Of a DNA stretch of 64,000 nt, positions 10,910 through 20,809 are shown one piece after another. This DNA comes from Prochlorococcus sp. MIT 1223. Its GTDB lineage: Bacteria; Cyanobacteriota; Cyanobacteriia; PCC-6307; Cyanobiaceae. The notes below the pieces were generated by a model. The model was not told the origin of the DNA. It saw only the letters and a program-made list of their open reading frames with translations, and searched no databases. The translations under genes and the position numbers were made by a program. How positions within the stretch are numbered: the stretch's first letter is position 1; every line of letters starts with the position of its first letter. Location of the stretch: positions 496,001 to 560,000 of the forward strand of contig NZ_CP139303.1 in the NCBI RefSeq assembly GCF_034092465.1. Direction: 5' to 3'.

Positions 10910-12043
10910 ATGAGTCCTGAACTAACTAACTCATATAATTCAATTTCTCCGAATAAAGTCTTTCGAGGAGATGAAGCTTGGAAAGATGGAATGAACTATA
11001 TACCTCTTATTTGCAAGTCTCCATTACTATTAGGTAAAAGCAATTCAACTTATAAAATCAGGCAAACTATATATAATGATTTAAAGGGGATAGGAATAAA
11101 TCCTATAAATAGTGAATTGGAGTATGGCTGCTGTGAAGAAGATCTCCAACGTATTTCAAATATTATTTTAGAAAAAAATTGTGATTCAGTTATTGCTGCA
11201 GGAGGGGGGAAAGTTCTTGACTCAGGGAAATTGCTTGCAGACCGACTTTCGTTGCCTTGTATAACAATTCCATTAAGTGCAGCAACTTGTGCTGGATGGA
11301 CTTCTTTATCAAATATTTACACCAAATTCGGTGCTTTCATTAATGATAAATCACTTAAATCATGCCCAAATGCACTAATATTTGACCATGGATTTGTTAA
11401 AAGTGCACCTAAAAGATTACTTGCAAGTGGGATTGCCGATGGGCTAGCCAAGTGGTACGAAGCATCACTAACTAGCTCAAGAAGTAACGACGGATTTGTA
11501 CAACAAGCCTTACAAATGGCCAGGGTACTAAGAGATCAATTATTTATTGATGGATTAGAAGCTTACCGCAATGCAGAAAGTGATTCGTGGGTAAGAGTCG
11601 CTGAGGCTTGTGCTTTAACCGCCGGTTTAATTGGAGGGATTGGTGGAGCCAGATGCAGAACGGCAGCAGCTCATCCAATTCATAATGGTCTTACTCAACT
11701 AGAATCTCCAAAGATGGGTCTTCACGGAGAAGTAGTTGGCTTTGGAATAATTATTCAACTACACCTTGAAGAAAGATATTCCAAAAACAAGTTAGCAACG
11801 CAGGCAAAGGGACAATTAATAAAATTTTTAAAAGAAATCAATCTGCCAACAACTGGCAAAGAATTAGGTATAGAAAATATCTCAAGCGAAGATCTACAAA
11901 AAGTCTCTAACTTTTCATGCAATCAAAACTCTGAAATTCATTTACTTCCATTCAAAATAAATAAAGATGTAATTAAACAAGCAATAATGGATAATATTTC
12001 TGAAAAAACATTTGGTAAACTTTCAGATATTAAAATCCAATAG
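10910..12043 (+). CDS. Iron/zinc-containing alcohol (glycerol) dehydrogenase family protein
   Basis: A GldA-like member of the metal-dependent dehydroquinate synthase/alcohol dehydrogenase superfamily, probably acting on a small polyol. The NAD-binding motif GGGKVLDSGK begins at residue 98; metal ligands are expected at the conserved D in ASGIADGLAKW and the two His in HPIHNGL and LHGEVVGFG. It lies 18 bp after clpC and abuts the next gene with no gap. Substrate is not fixed by the sequence. Confidence 0.88.
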   Translation: MSPELTNSYNSISPNKVFRGDEAWKDGMNYIPLICKSPLLLGKSNSTYKIRQTIYNDLKGIGINPINSELEYGCCEEDLQRISNIILEKNCDSVIAAGGGKVLDSGKLLADRLSLPCITIPLSAATCAGWTSLSNIYTKFGAFINDKSLKSCPNALIFDHGFVKSAPKRLLASGIADGLAKWYEASLTSSRSNDGFVQQALQMARVLRDQLFIDGLEAYRNAESDSWVRVAEACALTAGLIGGIGGARCRTAAAHPIHNGLTQLESPKMGLHGEVVGFGIIIQLHLEERYSKNKLATQAKGQLIKFLKEINLPTTGKELGIENISSEDLQKVSNFSCNQNSEIHLLPFKINKDVIKQAIMDNISEKTFGKLSDIKIQ

Positions 12044-12952
12044 ATGCTCTCTGAATTGACTAAAAAAGAAATTTCATCAAAACAACAATTAACACAATTA
12101 AAGGATAAACTTTTAGACCCATTGGCTAGAGACTTAGCTGACAAAGTTAAATGGGTTTTTCTAAAGGGATTCTCAAAGGATAAAGATGAATTATATCCAA
12201 TTGCAGAAATAGGAGAAGGCCCTCCCATACTGATGTTGCACGGTTTTGATAGCTGTTTCCTAGAGTTTAGAAGGATTGCACCACTATTAAAAGATAAGCA
12301 TAAATTGATTATTCCTGACTTATATGGTTTTGGTTTTTGCCCTCGTCCATATAAAAGCAATTATGGAATCGATTCCTTAATATCACATCTTTCAAAAGTT
12401 ATTATTAATTATGAGAATAGTTATCCCTTCGGGATAATAGGAGCTTCAATGGGAGGGTGTTTAGCATTAGATTTAGCAAGAAAGAATCCAAAAGGAATAG
12501 ATCGTATTCTATTAATATCTCCAGCAGGTATTTCTACTAAACAATCAAAAGTACCTTGGCCTTTAGATCAATTTGGCACTTGGTTCCTAAAGCAAAAATT
12601 TGTCAGGAAGAGTCTTTGTAAGCAAGCTTTTGCAAACCCAAATAAAAATGTAGGCAAAGAAGAAGAAGAAATTGCATCTATTCATTTAAAGGTACCAGGA
12701 TGGCAAAGATCACTAGCAACATTCGCGCGGAACGGAGGAATATCTAATTTAGGCAAGTCAAATCCTCCTCAACCTATTGATCTAATATGGGGAGCAAACG
12801 ATAGAATAATTACAAAAGATATTAGAAAAGAATCAACAATTTTATTAGGGAAAGATCTAAAAGAAATAAATGAATGTGGACATCTTCCACATTTAGAGAT
12901 GCCAAATTTAGTAGCAAATCATTGGCATATTTTTAATCAATATTATAAATAG
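12044..12952 (+). CDS. Alpha/beta-fold hydrolase
   Basis: A 302-aa alpha/beta hydrolase with HGF oxyanion strand, nucleophile elbow GASMGG (Ser near 135), acid in WGANDRI (Asp near 253) and catalytic His in CGHLPH (near 280). These match the usual Ser-Asp-His triad. The start ATG follows the GldA-like stop immediately, so the pair is cotranscribed. It shares the broad pattern of chloroplast or cyanobacterial chlorophyll-related or haloalkane-like hydrolases, but the substrate cannot be assigned. Confidence 0.85.
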   Translation: MLSELTKKEISSKQQLTQLKDKLLDPLARDLADKVKWVFLKGFSKDKDELYPIAEIGEGPPILMLHGFDSCFLEFRRIAPLLKDKHKLIIPDLYGFGFCPRPYKSNYGIDSLISHLSKVIINYENSYPFGIIGASMGGCLALDLARKNPKGIDRILLISPAGISTKQSKVPWPLDQFGTWFLKQKFVRKSLCKQAFANPNKNVGKEEEEIASIHLKVPGWQRSLATFARNGGISNLGKSNPPQPIDLIWGANDRIITKDIRKESTILLGKDLKEINECGHLPHLEMPNLVANHWHIFNQYYK

Positions 12953-13000
12953 ATTAAAGAATAGCCTAATTGAGACTTAAATATTTCAATCTATACCTAA

Positions 13001-13882
13001 TTAAAGTTTTCCAATTAATGTCAAGACATAGTAAATAACTGCTGGAGTAAAGAGATAGCTATCTATTCTATCTAATATACCTCCATGGCCAGGTAAAATG
13101 TTGCCAGAGTCCTTAAGCCCTGCATCTCTTTTCATCATTGATTCTGTCAAGTCTCCAACTAAAGCAAATAAAGAAACCAAAAGACCCAGCAAGCAACTTA
13201 CAAGTGTAGGAATAGGTAAATTCAAATATTTTATGGATAAGGCTCCAATCAATATTGAGCAAAAAAGTCCTCCTATAGCGCCCTCAATTGTTTTAGATGG
13301 TGAGATTGGAGATAAAGACGTTTTCCCATAATTCCTACCTAGAAAATAAGAGCCAATATCAAAAGCTACTATCATAAAACATACACTAAGTGTTATTGAC
13401 ATACCAACATTGATTACTTGTGAAGGAGATATTAAATACTGATTAAGACTATTAAATAAAGTGATGTCATTAATATTTCTTAGTTTCAACCAATGGCTCG
13501 GTAAATAACCCAAATAAAAAAGTCCAAATATTGAAGATGCAATATCTGCTATTGAGCCTGTTTTTGGTTGCAATAACAACCAACCACATATAGCCGCTCC
13601 AGATAAAGGTAAGACTGCCAAAGTTAGAGAGTCAGAAACAACCCCATCTATTCCTAGTTGAGTAGTCAATAACAAAAGCTGGCAAGCGACTAAAGTTGTT
13701 TTTGTAGCAGGCCTTATTCCAGTAAATTCAGCCATCCTAAAGAACTCAAGGAGAGCCAAATGGACAATAACTCCCAAAGAAACTGCAAACCACCATCCTC
13801 CAAGAGTTACGACTATTAAGCCAAACCCTCCTGCCGCTAAACCACTGCTAAAACGCTTATTTAAAAACCTTTTTAACATCAA
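13001..13882 (-). CDS. cdsA: Phosphatidate cytidylyltransferase CdsA
   Basis: CdsA makes CDP-diacylglycerol for phospholipid synthesis. It is a polytopic membrane protein with seven or eight hydrophobic segments. The C-terminal signature contains GDLTESMMKRDAGLKDSG and then LPGHGGILDRIDS, with the conserved acidic residues. Length 293 aa is normal. It is convergent with the hydrolase (49-bp gap) and 81 bp from the start of the decarboxylase-to-cdsA boundary upstream on the same strand. Confidence 0.95.
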   Translation of the reverse strand: MMLKRFLNKRFSSGLAAGGFGLIVVTLGGWWFAVSLGVIVHLALLEFFRMAEFTGIRPATKTTLVACQLLLLTTQLGIDGVVSDSLTLAVLPLSGAAICGWLLLQPKTGSIADIASSIFGLFYLGYLPSHWLKLRNINDITLFNSLNQYLISPSQVINVGMSITLSVCFMIVAFDIGSYFLGRNYGKTSLSPISPSKTIEGAIGGLFCSILIGALSIKYLNLPIPTLVSCLLGLLVSLFALVGDLTESMMKRDAGLKDSGNILPGHGGILDRIDSYLFTPAVIYYVLTLIGKL

Positions 13883-13963
13883 AAATAAAATTAATTTCTG
13901 AAACTGCAGCTAAAAATAATTGATATTTTAAAGCACTATAGAAATTTAAAAGTGATAGCAAAG

Positions 13964-15358
13964 TCATACTACAACCCTAATGTGAGAGGGTATTTGGTCA
14001 GGCCATAAAGAACTTTGTAGCAAAAGCCAATCAACATATTTTTTTTCCAACAATTCACCTGGTATAAGCATAGGTATACCAGGGGGATATGGAGATAAAA
14101 TTTGAGCAGAAGTTCTCCCCACAGAATCCTGCAATCTAATTAATTCACTGGTTCTCCTAAAAGCCGAAAAACAAGAAACTTTCGGCACCGTTACAATTGG
14201 AAAGGGTGGAGCAGAAAAAGGAGGAGAAGGTATTCCTGACGAATATAACGAAACAGCTTCATCCCAATATCTTTTCAAAATACTTACCAAGTCATCTTGA
14301 GAAGAAAACCCCAAACAAAAAGTTAAACAGCCAGGCTCTGGTAACTCAGCTATTAGTCCTTTAGAAATCATCCATTCATCAACTTTAAAACCAGATATAC
14401 CTACTTTTGCAGTATGTAAAAGTAGTCTCAAAGGATCTTGGTTTTCAAGCAATGGAACTCCTTTTTGAACAAGTTCCTCAAATATAGATTTGGCTGAATT
14501 TATTCGTTTAATAAAGATTTTTCTAGTTGAATTATTTTTTAAATCTCTAAGAGAAGCTTCACAAGAAGCTAACAATAAGGAACTCGGACTTGTAGTTTGA
14601 ATTATGCCAAGGTTCTTTTCTAGATTCTCTGGGTCAATACGATTTCCTTTAAGCCAAATTACTGCAGTTTGGCAAAGCCCATTTGCAGATTTGTGCAATG
14701 AATGAACAACAATATCTGCTCCAGCATCTAAGCCAGAGTTAGGTAATTGGCTTAATCCCATTGTAAAATGAGAACCATGAGCCTCGTCAATAATTACAGG
14801 TATAGATTTGCTATGTAGAAATTTTACTAGAGGATATATATCTTTTGAATATCCCTGATAAGAAGGGTTTACTAATATTGCCCCTGAAATAAAAGGGGTA
14901 TTTGCAGGCAAAGAGTCTAAGACTTTATTAAGAAGAAGAGCATCTGGTGGAACAAAATGCCCTCTATCCTCTAAAAATGGCAAGTTGAAAAGTATTGGTT
15001 TTATATCTCCAAGGACACAAGCCTGAATAATGCTCTTATGAACATTTCTTGGCATCAGTAATCCAGTACCTGGATTTGCTATGGAAAGGATTGCTGCTTG
15101 CAAAAGACCAGTCGCTCCATTTACTCCATACCAACAATGATCAGCACCAAAAGATTCTGCTGATAAATTCTGACTTTCAGCTACTACCCCATTTGATATG
15201 AGAGGTCCTCCAAAAGAAGGTAGTTCAGGTAAGTCCCACAAACCTGGCTTTAAACTCAAAAGTGATTTCAAAGATATTGGCAACGCATCTCCCCTTCCGT
15301 GGGCAGGTAAGAAAAGATTTTTCTCTCTATGAATCGACAAAAAAGAGGAAATTTCCAT
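13964..15358 (-). CDS. Orn/Lys/Arg decarboxylase family PLP protein
   Basis: Fold-type I PLP decarboxylase of the lysine/ornithine/arginine group. The PLP motif is DEAHGSHF (191-198) and the Schiff-base lysine is K223 in HSLHKSANG. A C-terminal motif PPGIPMLIPGE is typical of the family. At 464 aa it is shorter than enterobacterial enzymes and lacks the N-terminal wing domain, as is usual in cyanobacteria. It may supply polyamines, but the substrate amino acid cannot be read off. Confidence 0.88.
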   Translation of the reverse strand: MEISSFLSIHREKNLFLPAHGRGDALPISLKSLLSLKPGLWDLPELPSFGGPLISNGVVAESQNLSAESFGADHCWYGVNGATGLLQAAILSIANPGTGLLMPRNVHKSIIQACVLGDIKPILFNLPFLEDRGHFVPPDALLLNKVLDSLPANTPFISGAILVNPSYQGYSKDIYPLVKFLHSKSIPVIIDEAHGSHFTMGLSQLPNSGLDAGADIVVHSLHKSANGLCQTAVIWLKGNRIDPENLEKNLGIIQTTSPSSLLLASCEASLRDLKNNSTRKIFIKRINSAKSIFEELVQKGVPLLENQDPLRLLLHTAKVGISGFKVDEWMISKGLIAELPEPGCLTFCLGFSSQDDLVSILKRYWDEAVSLYSSGIPSPPFSAPPFPIVTVPKVSCFSAFRRTSELIRLQDSVGRTSAQILSPYPPGIPMLIPGELLEKKYVDWLLLQSSLWPDQIPSHIRVVV

Positions 15359-15456
15359 AAAATATATATGTGCAACAAATTCTTTCTACCAAAATTCAAT
15401 TCACTTAGCTGAACATCTAAAACAAGTTTTCTTAAATGAGAACATAAGATATATCT

Positions 15457-17103
15457 ATGAATTACAACTTTGAGCGAGATCTTAATTGGTTGATCATTAG
15501 GCCTTGGATCTGGATACCCAGAATTACATATATCATTTATTCTTTGCTTGCCCTCACTATAAACCTGTTAATCCGAGGTTCCAGTAGCAATCCTGAGGTA
15601 CAGAAAAATCTTGCTAAAAAGATCTTTAGCACACTTATTGACCTTGGCCCTTGCTTTATTAAAGTTGGTCAGGCTCTTTCAACAAGACCAGACCTATTAA
15701 GAAGAGATTGGCTTGAAGAACTTACTAAACTCCAAGACAATCTCCCAGCCTTTGACCATGACAAAGCTATTCATATAATACAAACAGAGTTAGAAAGTAA
15801 TGTCGATAATTTATTTGAAGAGTTTCCTAATAGTCCAATTGCATCAGCAAGTTTAGGACAAGTTTACAAGGCTAATTTATATGGAGATTACTATGTTGCA
15901 GTTAAAGTTCAAAGACCTAATTTAGAATTTATAATCAAAAGAGATCTAGTATTAATTAAAATACTTGGTATAATTAGCAGCCCAATTTTACCATTAAACC
16001 TTGGAGTAGGTTTAGGTGAAATTATTGATGAATTTGGCAAAAGCTTATTTGAAGAAATTGACTACAGAAAAGAAGCTCTTAACGCTAAAAGGTTTTCAAA
16101 GCTATTTAACAATAATCCCACTGTAACAGTACCAAAAGTAGAAGATAACCTTTCAACATCTAAGGTGATATGTACAAGTTGGATTGATGGAATAAAAATA
16201 AGTAATAAAGATGAGCTTATTGCAAATAGCATTGAACCCTCTTCAATTATTAGGACTGGTGTGATAAGTGGAATAAGGCAGCTTCTTGAATTTGGATATT
16301 TTCATGCTGATCCACATCCAGGAAACATGTTTGCATTGACGGGGAATACTGGCGACTCAGGGCACCTTGCTTATGTAGATTTTGGTATGATGGATACTAT
16401 TTCCGAGAAAGACCGGCTAACATTAACAGAAGCAATTGTTAATTTAATAAATGCAGATTTCTATTCAGTTGCATTAAATTTTCAACAACTTGGATTCTTA
16501 AATAGCTCACAGGATTTAGAACCTATTGTTCCAGTTCTCAAGGAAGTCCTTGGGGGAGCGATGGATAAAGATGTGTTTTCTTTTAATTTTAAAGAAATTA
16601 CAAATAAGTTTTCAGAGCTTATGTTTGATTACCCTTTTAGAGTACCCGCAAGATTTGCCTTAATTATTAGAGCAGTTATAAGCCAAGAAGGTCTTGCCCT
16701 AAAGTTAGATTCTAATTTTCAAATAGTTAGCCTTGCCTATCCTTATGTTGCAAAAAGATTATTAACATCAGATGAAACCGAGATGTTAGAAATACTGCTT
16801 CAGGTAATCTTTAATAAAGACGGATCTCTAAGAGTAAGCAGGCTAGAAAATCTTTTTGATGTTCTAATAAAAGACTCAGATTCATCTAACGAAGAACTTC
16901 TACCTGTAGCCAGTGCAAGTTTAAAGTTAATACTTGGATCAAGGGGTTCACAGATTAGAAAAAATCTTTTACTAAGCCTAATTAAAGATGAAAAAATAAA
17001 TATAAGTGAAATAAAAGAACTGATTAAGCTAGTTAAGAAAACATTTAATCCTAAAGCTATTACAAGTAGTGTGATAAAAAGAATAAATCCATTATACTTA
17101 TAG
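15457..17103 (+). CDS. ABC1/UbiB-family atypical kinase
   Basis: ABC1K proteins are ATP-binding kinase-like regulators of isoprenoid quinone or tetrapyrrole metabolism in cyanobacteria and plastids. The KxGQ motif (KVGQALSTRPD), the Ala-rich loop (ASASLGQVYKA), VAVKVQRP, HADPHPGN and the YVDFGMM metal site are all present. N-terminal hydrophobic residues about 20-40 may associate it with membrane. The start ATG 15457 is close upstream of the expected family start. The specific target is unknown. Confidence 0.92.
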   Translation: MNYNFERDLNWLIIRPWIWIPRITYIIYSLLALTINLLIRGSSSNPEVQKNLAKKIFSTLIDLGPCFIKVGQALSTRPDLLRRDWLEELTKLQDNLPAFDHDKAIHIIQTELESNVDNLFEEFPNSPIASASLGQVYKANLYGDYYVAVKVQRPNLEFIIKRDLVLIKILGIISSPILPLNLGVGLGEIIDEFGKSLFEEIDYRKEALNAKRFSKLFNNNPTVTVPKVEDNLSTSKVICTSWIDGIKISNKDELIANSIEPSSIIRTGVISGIRQLLEFGYFHADPHPGNMFALTGNTGDSGHLAYVDFGMMDTISEKDRLTLTEAIVNLINADFYSVALNFQQLGFLNSSQDLEPIVPVLKEVLGGAMDKDVFSFNFKEITNKFSELMFDYPFRVPARFALIIRAVISQEGLALKLDSNFQIVSLAYPYVAKRLLTSDETEMLEILLQVIFNKDGSLRVSRLENLFDVLIKDSDSSNEELLPVASASLKLILGSRGSQIRKNLLLSLIKDEKINISEIKELIKLVKKTFNPKAITSSVIKRINPLYL

Positions 17104-17117
17104 TTTTGAAACTTTTT

Positions 17118-17142
17118 CTACCCCCGGTAGGCTTAATTAAGC
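17118..17142. repeat. tandem hairpin and palindrome between the ABC1K gene and the pseudouridine synthase
   Basis: A CTACC-CCC-GGTAG hairpin (17118-17130) is followed directly by the 12-bp palindrome GCTTAATTAAGC (17131-17142). No T-run follows on the plus strand. It may end the upstream transcript or act as an operator for the next gene, whose start is about 50 bp away. Confidence 0.5.
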
Positions 17143-17193
17143 TTATATATATTGATAAAGCATCAAATATATATCTTTTCAACTAATCTAAGA

Positions 17194-17910
17194 ATGAGAG
17201 AAAGAATTCAAAAGTTAATAGCTAGAGCTGGAGTATCCTCAAGAAGGAATGCAGAAATCCTAATAAAGAAAGGCCTGGTCGAGATAAATGGGATCAAGGC
17301 TGTTCTCGGTGATAAAGCCGATCCAGAGTTAGATGAATTAATTGTTAATGGGCGGATTATTAATTTAAAAGTTGATGATAAAGTTATTTTATTAAATAAG
17401 CCAAAGGGAATAATCTGTACTTCTTTTGACCAGAAAGGCAGGATAACAATTATGGACTTATTCCCCAAGCATTTAAGGAACACTCTTCATTCTGTCGGCA
17501 GATTAGATCAATATAGTAGAGGAGCAATTCTTTTGACGAATAAAGGAAAATTAACCCTTAAGTTAACTCATCCTAGATTCTCACATATAAAAAAATATAA
17601 AGTATTAATTAAAGGTTTAATATCTGAAACTCTTATAGAAGAATGGAGAAATGGGGTTCTACTAGATGATAAATATACAATGCCTGCAGATGTTAACTTG
17701 ATATATCATTTCAAAAATAAGAATCAAAGCTTAATTAAAGTAGCTTTAAAAGAAGGAAGGAATCGGCAGATAAGGCGGATTGGAGATAAAATAGGTCATC
17801 AAATAATAGACATACAAAGAGTAGCAATTGCAAATATACATTTAAATAATCTTAAAGAAGGTGATTGGAGACATCTCGAAAGAAGAGAATGGGAGCATTT
17901 GCTTCTTTGA
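17194..17910 (+). CDS. RsuA/RluB-family pseudouridine synthase
   Basis: An rRNA pseudouridine synthase. An N-terminal S4 RNA-binding domain (about 1-60) precedes the catalytic domain, where GRLDQYSRGAILLTN carries the catalytic Asp near residue 105. The C-terminus has the EGRNRQIRRI motif. ATG 17194 gives the canonical MRERIQKLIARAGVSSRR start and is preferred over an upstream in-frame TTG at 17152. It ends overlapping the candidate frame of the next gene. Target nucleotide (23S or 16S) is not certain. Confidence 0.92.
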   Translation: MRERIQKLIARAGVSSRRNAEILIKKGLVEINGIKAVLGDKADPELDELIVNGRIINLKVDDKVILLNKPKGIICTSFDQKGRITIMDLFPKHLRNTLHSVGRLDQYSRGAILLTNKGKLTLKLTHPRFSHIKKYKVLIKGLISETLIEEWRNGVLLDDKYTMPADVNLIYHFKNKNQSLIKVALKEGRNRQIRRIGDKIGHQIIDIQRVAIANIHLNNLKEGDWRHLERREWEHLLL

Positions 17911-17918
17911 GAAGAGCA

Positions 17919-18467
17919 GTGATTATGAGAATTTCAAATCTTGTTAAATCAGAAGAAGAGTCTGAAGATAGACCAAGATCTAATTCAGATGAATCTGATT
18001 TTCTAAATGCTTGTAAATTAATTACAGCGCAAAGAGAAAAGTATGGATATAGCATAAATGCTTTATCTAAAAAAACTAGAATCTCAATATACGTTCTAAA
18101 TTCTTTAGAGAAAGGTCGTAAAAATGGTTTTCCTGAGAAAACTTTTCTCAGGAAAATGTTACAAGAGATAGAGACTGAGTTGTTTTTGCCAAAACTAAGC
18201 TTGAATCCAATTCTAAAAAATTCAGAATCGCCAAAAAGAATCATAAAATCAATTGAATTTAACCCACTTAATATTTCTTTATTAAGTTCATGGAAAGGAA
18301 GCCTTGCATATTTATTGTTAATTTTCATAGCTATATTTAGCCTGAATAAACAACAACAATTTCTTCTTAAGATAAATAGTAAAACGATTGAGCCTTTAGA
18401 TAGCTCTTCCCTTTCAAATGATGCTAATATTAAAATTTTAGAAGAAAATGATCTGAATAATAATTAG
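17919..18467 (+). CDS. RodZ-like helix-turn-helix membrane protein
   Basis: An N-terminal XRE-type HTH (around TAQREKYGYSINALSKKTRISIYVL) is followed by one hydrophobic segment (SLAYLLLIFIAIF) and a short polar tail. This is the domain order of bacterial RodZ cell-shape proteins, though the extracytoplasmic part is short. GTG 17919 and ATG 17925 are both possible starts, giving 182 or 180 aa. It begins 8 bp after the pseudouridine synthase stop. RodZ role is inferred from architecture only. Confidence 0.75.
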   Translation: MIMRISNLVKSEEESEDRPRSNSDESDFLNACKLITAQREKYGYSINALSKKTRISIYVLNSLEKGRKNGFPEKTFLRKMLQEIETELFLPKLSLNPILKNSESPKRIIKSIEFNPLNISLLSSWKGSLAYLLLIFIAIFSLNKQQQFLLKINSKTIEPLDSSSLSNDANIKILEENDLNNN

Positions 18468-18470
18468 CTT

Positions 18471-20000
18471 TTAAATTAAATCCAAAGCATCTTCAAATGA
18501 TCTATTAAATGCTCTTGAGCTTTCTCCAAACTTAAAAATTGAATTATTAGTAACTGAATCAAAAGACTTCAACCTCCATTGCCAATTGTTTTCTATAGTC
18601 CCAGGCGTATTCAACCTTGATTTATCATCCAAATTAAGCAAGTCTTGCATTGGTGCGACAAAGAGCCTGGCTTCAGTAGATAGGCCTATTTTTATAATCT
18701 TCCAGCATAGTGATTCTCCATCTTCTGATACTCTCTGCAAAATACGGGTCTTAATTTCTTGATCAATGTTTTGTAACCAACCAAATGTTGTGGAATTATC
18801 ATGAGTTCCACTATATACAATCCAATTATTTCCTTTTATGTTTTCAGGTAAATATGGATTATCCAAATTGCCATCAAATGCAAATTGAAGGATCTTCATT
18901 CCAGGTAATTTAAAATAATCTCTTAGGCACTCAACCTTTGGAGTAATCAAACCTAAATCTTCTGCGACTAAAGGTAATTTACCTCTACAATCTTTCTCAA
19001 GAAGACTTAATAGTTTCAACCCAGGAGAAGACCTCCAATATCCTTTCTGAGCAGTTTCATTATTACCTGGAACAGCCCAATATGAATCAAGAGCTCGAAA
19101 ATGATCTACCCGTAATAAATCAACTTGTTTTAGATGTCGACTAACTCTATTTCTCCACCATGCAAATCTAGATGACCTGTGTTTAGCCCATCTATATACA
19201 GGAGTCCCCCACAACTGACCTGTATCAGAGAAATAATCGGGAGGGACTCCACTCTGCAGACTAAGATCTCCATTCTTAAACGTTGAGAAGAGAGATTTAT
19301 TACTCCAGACATCTGCACTGTCCCTTGAAACATAAAAAGGCAAATCGCCAAAGAGTACTACTCCTAGTTCATTTGCTAATTTTCTTAATGCATTCCATTG
19401 CCTGTCTAAATGCCATTGAAGTAAGCAATGTTCCAATAATTTATGACTAGTCATCAAGTCTTCATTTTTATAATCATTCTTACTAAAAGATGATTCCCAT
19501 TCCCACCATGCAAGTCCATTATTTTCTCGACGAATTTGCATGTAGATGGCATGGTCTTTTAACCAAAACTGACCTTGAGTCCAATACTTAAACTCATTGT
19601 GCCTTTCTATACTTTGGTTATTCCAACAATCTCGTAGATGCTCTCCGATCTTATTACTTCTTAAATCAGCTAAAGCAAAATCTACTTTGCTATTAGTCTC
19701 TCCAGCTCCAGGTAATTCATTGACTATAGAAGAAGGAAGGAACCCTTCTTCTACCAAATCGTTAACATCAATAAACCAAGGGTTGTAGGCAAAACTTGAG
19801 GGAGAACTATAAGGGGAACCAAGCGCATCTGGAGGAGCTAAGGGCAAGAACTGCCAAACCCCTATTCCATTCCCCGCAAGTAATCGCAACCACTGTCTAG
19901 CAGCTAAGCCAAATGTTCCGCAAACAGGGCTATTGGGCAAAGAAGATGGATGCAATAAAACACCAGAGGACCTTGGCTTTTTTAAATTATCTTGTTTCAT
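18471..20000 (-). CDS. malQ: 4-alpha-glucanotransferase MalQ
   Basis: GH77 disproportionating enzyme acting on glycogen-derived malto-oligosaccharides. Catalytic residues lie in LLRVDHFRALD (nucleophile near D299), VAEDLG (acid/base near E347) and SGTHDNSTTFGW (transition-state Asp near 401). The 509-aa length is that of the cyanobacterial/plant D-enzyme type. It converges with the HTH gene by a 3-bp gap. It pairs functionally with the GH57 enzyme at 39001. Confidence 0.96.
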   Translation of the reverse strand: MKQDNLKKPRSSGVLLHPSSLPNSPVCGTFGLAARQWLRLLAGNGIGVWQFLPLAPPDALGSPYSSPSSFAYNPWFIDVNDLVEEGFLPSSIVNELPGAGETNSKVDFALADLRSNKIGEHLRDCWNNQSIERHNEFKYWTQGQFWLKDHAIYMQIRRENNGLAWWEWESSFSKNDYKNEDLMTSHKLLEHCLLQWHLDRQWNALRKLANELGVVLFGDLPFYVSRDSADVWSNKSLFSTFKNGDLSLQSGVPPDYFSDTGQLWGTPVYRWAKHRSSRFAWWRNRVSRHLKQVDLLRVDHFRALDSYWAVPGNNETAQKGYWRSSPGLKLLSLLEKDCRGKLPLVAEDLGLITPKVECLRDYFKLPGMKILQFAFDGNLDNPYLPENIKGNNWIVYSGTHDNSTTFGWLQNIDQEIKTRILQRVSEDGESLCWKIIKIGLSTEARLFVAPMQDLLNLDDKSRLNTPGTIENNWQWRLKSFDSVTNNSIFKFGESSRAFNRSFEDALDLI

Positions 20001-20080
20001 TAATAGTCATAATAAAAAGAAATGAGCTTTCCTATAATTATTAAAAACATAAATATTTAAAAAAGAAGTATTTATCTCTA

Positions 20081-20251
20081 ATGCGACAACTTTTAGGAAA
20101 ATTCCCAGGAAAAACAATACATATATTTGGAGTTGCCATAGGAGGTTTTTGGTTAACAGGAGTAGTCCTTAACTTTTTCCCACTTGAACCTAAGCAATCA
20201 ATAAATCGAGATGTTCAAGAAGATATAAGTGTTTTATATGATAATAATTAA
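20081..20251 (+). CDS. Small single-membrane-segment protein
   Basis: A 56-aa ORF from ATG 20081 has one central hydrophobic segment (IFGVAIGGFWLTGVVLNFF) and a charged tail. It lies between divergent malQ and the convergent neighbour, with an upstream AAGAAG that could serve as a weak ribosome site. Small one-helix proteins of this sort are common in picocyanobacteria as photosystem or transporter accessories, but I do not recognise this one. It is the only coding potential in the gap. Confidence 0.55.
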   Translation: MRQLLGKFPGKTIHIFGVAIGGFWLTGVVLNFFPLEPKQSINRDVQEDISVLYDNN

Positions 20252-20293
20252 ATTATGACACGTTTATAATGTTTGGAAAGATATTCCTATAGT

Positions 20294-20809
20294 TTAAATT
20301 GATAACAAGCTAATTCTTTGCATTAATTTATTTACTATTAATTTAGTCTCTAATGAATATAAATTCTGATCTTTATCTTTATTAACTGGAAGTAGTCCAC
20401 ACCAAGGAAGACCATCTAAAGATCTACTATGACTATTCCAATTCCCGCCTAATTGGATAATACCAATTAATGGTACAGATAGTTGCTTACATAAAGCTAC
20501 ATATGCAGCTGATTGACCAGAGATATGACCATCTTCGGAAGGGGAAGAGAAAAGAATAGTAGGCATTCTCCATGCTCCTAAGGCCTCTATCCAGCTCTCA
20601 CCATTTTCATTAGTAAAAGCTATATCTCCTATCAACTGAAAAAGTCCTTGCTTTTTATGTATTGAACTGATGATCTTATTAGGCGACTCTTTGCAAAGAT
20701 ATTTTTCAAATTCCCCTCCCCAAAAGGCTGACAGGGATTGAGATCCTACAGAAAAATCAGAATCAATTACTTCTCCGGCTCCTGCCAAAAAAGGCATAAA
20801 ACAAATCAC
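20294..20809 (-). CDS. Conserved hypothetical protein
   Basis: A 171-aa protein without membrane segments beyond a short hydrophobic start. The middle reads like a Rossmann-type fold with ILFSSPSEDGHISGQSAAYVALC and PLIGIIQLGGNWN, but no named motif is recognised. The start could be ATG 20809 or the internal Met (MPFLAG) at 20797. It is divergent from prs. Function is unknown. Confidence 0.75.
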   Translation of the reverse strand: MICFMPFLAGAGEVIDSDFSVGSQSLSAFWGGEFEKYLCKESPNKIISSIHKKQGLFQLIGDIAFTNENGESWIEALGAWRMPTILFSSPSEDGHISGQSAAYVALCKQLSVPLIGIIQLGGNWNSHSRSLDGLPWCGLLPVNKDKDQNLYSLETKLIVNKLMQRISLLSI

